DNA from: Kluyvera georgiana ATCC 51603
GTDB taxonomy: Bacteria > Pseudomonadota > Gammaproteobacteria > Enterobacterales > Enterobacteriaceae
NCBI RefSeq assembly: GCF_001654985.1
Contig: NZ_LXEU01000067.1
Span: forward strand, 26,935 to 90,934
Length of the DNA stretch: 64,000 bases
Direction of reading: 5' to 3'
The position numbers and the translations under genes are program-made. Shown here one piece after another: positions 59,795 through 64,000 of the stretch; positions within the stretch are counted from its first letter, which is position 1; the number at the start of each line of letters is the position of its first letter. Under the pieces are notes generated by a model, which made no database searches, was not told the origin of the DNA, and was given only the letters and a program-made list of their open reading frames with translations.

Positions 59795-59816
59795 CTGAAT
59801 AACGGCGAGGATTGTG

Positions 59817-60593
59817 ATGGCGAGAAGTGGTATCGAAGTTCAACGTGCTGCCGTAGAGGCATTATTTCTACGAGAAATAAAAACGCGGTTTGGGAAATAT
59901 CGCCTTGGATATTTTTGGGCAATACTGGAACCCACTGCGCACCTGCTGGTGGTGCTGGCTATTTTTGGCTATTTCATGCATCGCACCATGCCGGATATCT
60001 CATTTCCTGTCTTTCTGATTAACGGCATCATTCCTTATTTTCTGTTTAGCCATATCACCAGTCGTTCGATTAGTGCGATTGAGGCCAATCAGGGGCTATT
60101 CAACTATCGACCGGTCAAGCCGGTCGATACCGTTATTGCGCGCGCGCTGCTTGAATCGGTTATTTATGGTTGCGTCTATATCATCTTAATGTGCATTGTC
60201 GGCTTTGCGGGCGAGGTGTTTGAGATAACGCAGCTGGTGACGTTAATACTGACCTGGCTGCTATTAGTGCTGTTCTCCTGCGGCGTTGGGCTTATCTTTA
60301 TGGTGGTGGGTAAAACCTTCCCTGAAACCGAAAAGTTTCTGCCGATACTGATAAAACCCCTCTATTTCATCTCCTGCGTGATGTTCCCTCTGCATGCTAT
60401 CCCTCGCGCTTATTGGCCGTATCTGCTCTGGAACCCGATTGTGCATATCGTTGAACTAAGCCGCGAGTGCGTGGTGGTTGGATATGTCAGTGAGGGTGTC
60501 AGTTTATCCTATGTGGCTTTTTGTACGCTGCTACTCCTCTTTTTCGGGTTGGCGCTCTACCGTGTTCGAGAAAAGGCAATGTTGACATCATGA
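59817..60593 (+). CDS. ABC-2 type polysaccharide export permease (KpsM-like)
   Basis: A 258-residue inner-membrane permease with six hydrophobic segments. The N-terminal AVEALFLREIKTRFGKYRLGYFW region, the EPTAHLLVVLAIFGYFMH segment and the late LLWNPIVHIVELSRE motif are typical of KpsM/CtrC/BexB capsule exporters. ATG 59817 (a GTG lies 3 bases earlier) follows an ops element and GGCGAGGA. Its stop overlaps the ATPase start in an ATGA. It should export a lipid-linked polymer with the next gene product. KpsD/KpsE-type outer partners are not in the window. Confidence 0.9.
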   Translation: MARSGIEVQRAAVEALFLREIKTRFGKYRLGYFWAILEPTAHLLVVLAIFGYFMHRTMPDISFPVFLINGIIPYFLFSHITSRSISAIEANQGLFNYRPVKPVDTVIARALLESVIYGCVYIILMCIVGFAGEVFEITQLVTLILTWLLLVLFSCGVGLIFMVVGKTFPETEKFLPILIKPLYFISCVMFPLHAIPRAYWPYLLWNPIVHIVELSRECVVVGYVSEGVSLSYVAFCTLLLLFFGLALYRVREKAMLTS

Positions 60594-61255
60594 TCCGAAT
60601 AGAAAATCTCACCAAGTCCTACCGTACCCCTCAGGGGCGACATTATGTTTTTAAAGATCTCAACATTGAACTTCCCTCGGGGAAAAGCGTGGCGATTATT
60701 GGCCGAAACGGTGCGGGGAAATCGACGCTTCTCAGGATGATTGGCGGGATCGACCAACCTGATAGCGGCAGAATTGTCACCGATAGCACCATCTCATGGC
60801 CTGTTGGACTGTCCGGTGGGTTTCAGGGAAGTTTGACCGGCCGTGAGAACGTGAAGTTCGTTGCCCGACTGTACGCAAAGAAAGATGAATTTAAAGACAA
60901 AGTGGATTTTGTCGAAGAATTTGCGGAGTTGGGGAAATACTTCGATATGCCAATTAAAACGTATTCATCAGGGATGCGCTCGCGGCTTGGGTTCGGGTTG
61001 AGTATGGCATTCAAGTTTGATTACTACCTTGTCGATGAGGTGACGGCGGTTGGCGATGCCCGGTTTAAGCAAAAGTGTGCGGATTTATTTAAGGAACGAC
61101 ATCAGGAGGCGAGCTTTTTGATGGTTTCGCATAGTTTGAATAGTTTGAAAGAGTATTGTGATACTGCATTGTTTGTGGGTAGGAATAATAAAATAATTAT
61201 TCTGAACTCTATCGATGATGCTATTTCTTGTTATAAGAATGAAGAATTTATTTAA
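60590..61255 (+). CDS. ABC transporter ATP-binding subunit for polysaccharide export (KpsT-like)
   Basis: A 221-residue ABC ATPase. Walker A is AIIGRNGAGKSTLLRMIGG, the LSGG-type signature is KTYSSGMRSRLGFGLSMAFK, and Walker B YYLVDEVTAVGDARFKQKC follows; the H-loop is in SFLMVSHSLNSLKEYC. Such short ATPases without a C-terminal carbohydrate-binding domain go with KpsM-type permeases in group 2-like capsules. The start MIRIENLTKSYRT overlaps the permease stop. Confidence 0.92.
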   Translation: MIRIENLTKSYRTPQGRHYVFKDLNIELPSGKSVAIIGRNGAGKSTLLRMIGGIDQPDSGRIVTDSTISWPVGLSGGFQGSLTGRENVKFVARLYAKKDEFKDKVDFVEEFAELGKYFDMPIKTYSSGMRSRLGFGLSMAFKFDYYLVDEVTAVGDARFKQKCADLFKERHQEASFLMVSHSLNSLKEYCDTALFVGRNNKIIILNSIDDAISCYKNEEFI

Positions 61256-61270
61256 TATGGAGAGTTATGT

Positions 61271-61666
61271 ATGCGAACCATAATTACATTTGGTACATTT
61301 GATGTACTACATATAGGGCATGTTAACATACTAAAAAGAGCCCGGCTTTTAGGTGACCGTCTTATTGTTGGTGTTTCTTCTGATGCCTTAAATTACTCAA
61401 AGAAAAAACGTTATCCTGTTTATCCAGAGACTGAGCGCTGTGAGATAGTGTCAGCACTGTCATTTGTTGATGATGTATTTCTGGAAGAATCATTAGAGTT
61501 GAAAGGTGAATATATAAAAAAGTTTAACGCGGATATTCTTGTTATGGGAGATGATTGGAAAGGTCGGTTTGATATGTTTAAAAATCTTTGTGAAGTATTG
61601 TACCTTCCAAGAACTGATGGAATTTCAACAACTAAACTCATTGCTGAGATAAAAAAATATGGTTGA
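61271..61666 (+). CDS. Glycerol-3-phosphate cytidylyltransferase (TagD-like)
   Basis: A 131-residue nucleotidyltransferase producing CDP-glycerol from CTP and glycerol 3-phosphate. HxGH is in GTFDVLHIGHVNILKRA, the TagD-specific VMGDDWKGRFDMFKNLCEV is almost intact, and ISTTKLIAEIKK ends the protein. The match to Bacillus TagD in length and motif order is close. GC content is well below the core genes upstream. It precedes and overlaps (8 bases) the transferase gene, so CDP-glycerol is made for it. Confidence 0.92.
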   Translation: MRTIITFGTFDVLHIGHVNILKRARLLGDRLIVGVSSDALNYSKKKRYPVYPETERCEIVSALSFVDDVFLEESLELKGEYIKKFNADILVMGDDWKGRFDMFKNLCEVLYLPRTDGISTTKLIAEIKKYG

Positions 61667-62789
61667 GAATCCTAAAGTTGGCTTTATTGGTTGGAACCCA
61701 TTTCAATTTTTGCATATAAAAGACTTAGCCAATGCTATTTCAGGAAGTGTTTTTATTGTTGAGAAAAAAAACGAATCTCTGAATGAGTTTTCGGAAGAGT
61801 TTTTTAATGATGAAAATATTCCAGTTATGATCTGGGACCGAAGTAAAATGTCTCTGCTTGATGGTATATTTGATGTTATTGTATGTCAAACACCATTTTT
61901 CAGAATGGAAACATTTGAAAAAACCAAAATAGTCATGATCCAATATGGTTATGCTAAAGAACCTCATAATTATGGTGCATGGCGTTCGCTGGGGGATCTT
62001 TGTTTAACATATGGAGAATATGCAAATGATAAAATAAAAAATTTCTGTCCGGCAATTTGTACCGGTAATCCAAGATATGATCGTTGGACTAATCCAGATA
62101 CATTTATAAAATGCTATGATAAATTTCAAAGTAGGTTCATTCCTGGTTTGAAAACTATTCTATATGTACCAACGTGGGGAGATTTATCCAGCATTGATGA
62201 TTTTCTTGAATCTGTAATGGCGTTATCTGGTGAATATAATGTCATTCTTAAGTTACATCATAATACTGATCTTTTGGAAGGACATAGGAAAAATAGAGTT
62301 AATGGTCGAATTAACTATTTTGGCGCAAATGATGATCTCCTTGAGTTAATCTCAGTATCGGATATTGTTATATCTGATTATAGTGGTGCTATATTCGATG
62401 CAATATATTTTAATAAACCAGTGGTATTGCTGAGTAAAAATTGTAATGCAAATGAAATGGATTTAAAAATGGATGTTTATAGCATTGAATACGCGGAGAG
62501 AAATAATATAGGTTATGAAGTGTTCAAACCTGAAGAATTGTCATCTTCAGTTAAGTATATTTTTGACAATATAGAACATTTCTCGACCGTTCATTCCGAA
62601 ATTAAGCAGCGTTTATTTGTTGAGACAAAAGATGCGGTTACTCAAGCAGTCCAGGCCATTCATAATTTACTCAATGACTGCTACAGTTTAACTCAGAGTC
62701 AGCGTTATATCAGGCATGTTAATCAGGAATTACTGTCGACAAAAAGAAAACTCCAAATCGCGTTGAAAAACAGCAAAAGTAAAGGTTGA
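61659..62789 (+). CDS. CDP-glycerol:poly/glycerophosphotransferase family protein (TagB/TagF-like)
   Basis: A 376-residue protein with the C-terminal half of the CDP-glycerol glycerophosphotransferase fold: CTGNPRYDRW (134-143), ILYVPTWGD (167-175), ILKLHHN (196-202), and SDIVISDYSGAIFDAIYFNK (234-253). The N-terminal motif that is WHGTPLK in TagF is instead QYGYAKEPHNYG (95-106), so the expected catalytic histidine is absent. It likely adds glycerol phosphate to a glycan or lipid acceptor, or is a related phosphotransferase. The C-terminal about 45 residues are basic and helical. Strongly AT-rich, suggesting transfer. Confidence 0.82.
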   Translation: MVENPKVGFIGWNPFQFLHIKDLANAISGSVFIVEKKNESLNEFSEEFFNDENIPVMIWDRSKMSLLDGIFDVIVCQTPFFRMETFEKTKIVMIQYGYAKEPHNYGAWRSLGDLCLTYGEYANDKIKNFCPAICTGNPRYDRWTNPDTFIKCYDKFQSRFIPGLKTILYVPTWGDLSSIDDFLESVMALSGEYNVILKLHHNTDLLEGHRKNRVNGRINYFGANDDLLELISVSDIVISDYSGAIFDAIYFNKPVVLLSKNCNANEMDLKMDVYSIEYAERNNIGYEVFKPEELSSSVKYIFDNIEHFSTVHSEIKQRLFVETKDAVTQAVQAIHNLLNDCYSLTQSQRYIRHVNQELLSTKRKLQIALKNSKSKG

Positions 62790-62796
62790 AATTGTG

Positions 62797-64000
62797 ATGT
62801 CATCTATATTTGGAAAAGCAATAAACGCTGCGGTAAAGAAAGAAAAAAATACACTTGATAAGCTAAAATTAGTTTTCCTTAAAAAAACAATTAGCTTAAA
62901 AAAATTGAAAAGATATTATAATTCATTCGCGGATAAACATGATTTTGATTCTTGCGTTAATTACTGTGAATATGTGATTAAAAAATACCCAAATAATTCT
63001 TTTGGTTATGAAGCTTTGGCTTCTCTATATGAAAAGGAAGGGCAGTCAGACAAAGCAAAAAAAATCTTAATCAATTCTCCTATTTTATCAAATAAAGGAA
63101 GGGCATCTATTACCCGTAATGGGAGTATAATGAAGAAAAATAACATTCCGGGCAAAGCTAAAAATGTTCTCCCAGGATTGAAGGCGTTAATTAAGTGTAA
63201 TGATCATCAGGGTATTGTTGCTTTACTTTCATCCGTAAATGGATTATTGACACTCGAACAGATACTTATTTTTTCGAGGTCATGTCAAAATTTGAACGAT
63301 CAGATTAATGCATTTGATATATTAATAAATGCGCAGAAACAATATCCGTCTGAGCGTAAAATACTGATGCGGATTGGTGAGATTTTACAAGATGATAAAA
63401 GGATTTTCGAGGCACATTCATTCTTCAAAGCGGCCAAAGCATGTTATCCTCAATATGGTGCTGTCAGACAACTATCTTTTGAGATAGATAATGACCAGAT
63501 TCAGAGTGCTCGTTTGACGCTGGATAATATATTAACGTTTAGTCATAAGTCATTGATAAAATTCTTACCGGTTATTAATAGAGCGAGTCCTTTTTTTGGG
63601 GAGTATCGTGATGTATTAATAAAGATCAGGAGTAGTATTAAGGATTCTTTTTTAAATCAGCCGTCAAAGACTGGGGTTAGCTATGATGAGATTGTTAGGC
63701 TTTCTATAAAAAATAGATGGATTGACGTGGCTGAACAAATTATAACAAGACGTCGCCACACCCTAAGTCCTATATCTCAGGGTAATGTTGATTTAGTAAA
63801 CTCAATAAAACAGTATATTGGTGATTTTAAAGTTCTATTTGCTGTAGCGAGTTATAACGACGAACATTATGGAATTAATACTTTATATAATGGACGGATT
63901 GTACCATTAACAAGCCTAAAAGATAACTGTAAAATTATTGAAGTATTTATTCCAACTGTTTTTTATACCATCCCATCGGAAGAAAAGCCAAGCTATGCAA
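62797..64000 (+). CDS. Unidentified TPR-like protein of the polysaccharide locus, partial (3' end outside window)
   Basis: An open frame of 401 codons runs to the window end. It begins MSSIFGKAINAAVKKEKNTL with GTTGAAATTGTG upstream. The first 300 residues look helical and repeat-like, with TPR-type spacing (SFADKHDFDSCVNYCEYVIK; SLYEKEGQSDKAKKIL; EAHSFFKAAKACYPQYGA). Around residue 345 a new, more globular segment begins (FKVLFAVASYNDEHYGINTL). Relatives in similar loci combine TPR repeats with a glycosyl- or phosphotransferase domain, but I do not recognise a family here. AT-rich like the two genes before it. It starts 7 bases after the transferase stop. Confidence 0.8.
   Translation, partial: MSSIFGKAINAAVKKEKNTLDKLKLVFLKKTISLKKLKRYYNSFADKHDFDSCVNYCEYVIKKYPNNSFGYEALASLYEKEGQSDKAKKILINSPILSNKGRASITRNGSIMKKNNIPGKAKNVLPGLKALIKCNDHQGIVALLSSVNGLLTLEQILIFSRSCQNLNDQINAFDILINAQKQYPSERKILMRIGEILQDDKRIFEAHSFFKAAKACYPQYGAVRQLSFEIDNDQIQSARLTLDNILTFSHKSLIKFLPVINRASPFFGEYRDVLIKIRSSIKDSFLNQPSKTGVSYDEIVRLSIKNRWIDVAEQIITRRRHTLSPISQGNVDLVNSIKQYIGDFKVLFAVASYNDEHYGINTLYNGRIVPLTSLKDNCKIIEVFIPTVFYTIPSEEKPSYA

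Larger units (their letters stand above)
59381..59816. other. AT-rich junction between nadR and the surface-polymer locus
   Basis: 436 bases without a gene. It starts with a nadR terminator hairpin, continues as very AT-rich sequence (about 59412-59755) resembling an H-NS-bound promoter region, and ends in an ops/JUMPstart-like element and the ribosome site GGCGAGGA. No insertion sequence, integrase or direct repeat was seen. Confidence 0.7.

Noticed and set aside
59381..59816. Insertion sequence or island end at the nadR boundary
   Set aside because: The region is AT-rich, but I found no terminal inverted repeats, transposase fragment or direct repeats.

Overview
The window is chromosomal DNA from an Enterobacteriaceae close to the Citrobacter/Enterobacter/Klebsiella/Kluyvera group. 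Gene order follows the E. coli 98-100 min segment (yjiA-yjiX-btsT, tsr, opgB, yjjA, dnaC-dnaT, yjjB-yjjP, yjjQ-bglJ, fhuF, leuQPV, rsmC-holD-rimI-yjjG-prfC, osmY, yjjU-yjjV, yjjW-yjjI, deoCABD, lplA, ytjB-serB-radA-nadR). REP/BIME repeats and an ERIC element sit between genes. The core is GC-rich and accessory blocks are inserted at several junctions. I could not assign genus or species from the sequence alone.

Layout. 1-2.7 kb: a partial LysE-type exporter, an AraC regulator and an aldehyde dehydrogenase. 2.7-6.1 kb: yjiA, yjiX and the pyruvate transporter btsT, with BtsR-like direct repeats and a CRP-like site upstream. 6.5-14.3 kb: an accessory block for pectin/galacturonate-type sugars. 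It holds a solute-binding protein, a GH105 hydrolase, a GH28 protein with an unusual Ig-like plus SLH-like tail, lgoR, lgoD and an Ldh-family reductase. 14.5-16.8 kb: tsr with a good sigma-28 promoter, then a GNAT. 16.8-22 kb: FidL-like and MarT/CadC-like proteins beside a decayed chaperone-usher operon whose chaperone is fused to the start of an EAL-domain protein. 22-27.8 kb: opgB, yjjA, dnaC, dnaT, yjjB, yjjP.

28.1-36.4 kb: pobA with a frameshifted pobR-like regulator, yjjQ-bglJ, a YbaK-like deacylase, an orphan PTS EIIC behind a striking palindromic operator, fhuF and yjjZ with Fur boxes, and a diguanylate cyclase between them. 36.4-44.7 kb: three tRNA-Leu(CAG) genes and conserved housekeeping genes. 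44.8-53.1 kb: a NupX-like nucleoside transporter, the uncharacterised glycyl radical pair yjjI-yjjW, and the deo nucleoside-catabolic operon. 53.1-59.4 kb: a REP-associated tyrosine transposase with an in-frame stop (where E. coli has yjjJ), then lplA, ytjB, serB, radA, nadR.

59.4-64 kb: where E. coli continues with ettA, this genome has an AT-rich surface-polymer locus. An ops/JUMPstart element precedes a KpsM/KpsT-like ABC exporter, a TagD-like glycerol-3-phosphate cytidylyltransferase, a CDP-glycerol glycerophosphotransferase-like protein and an unidentified repeat-rich protein that runs off the window. Together these suggest an RfaH-controlled, glycerol-phosphate-containing (teichoic-acid-like) capsule or glycan exported by an ABC transporter.
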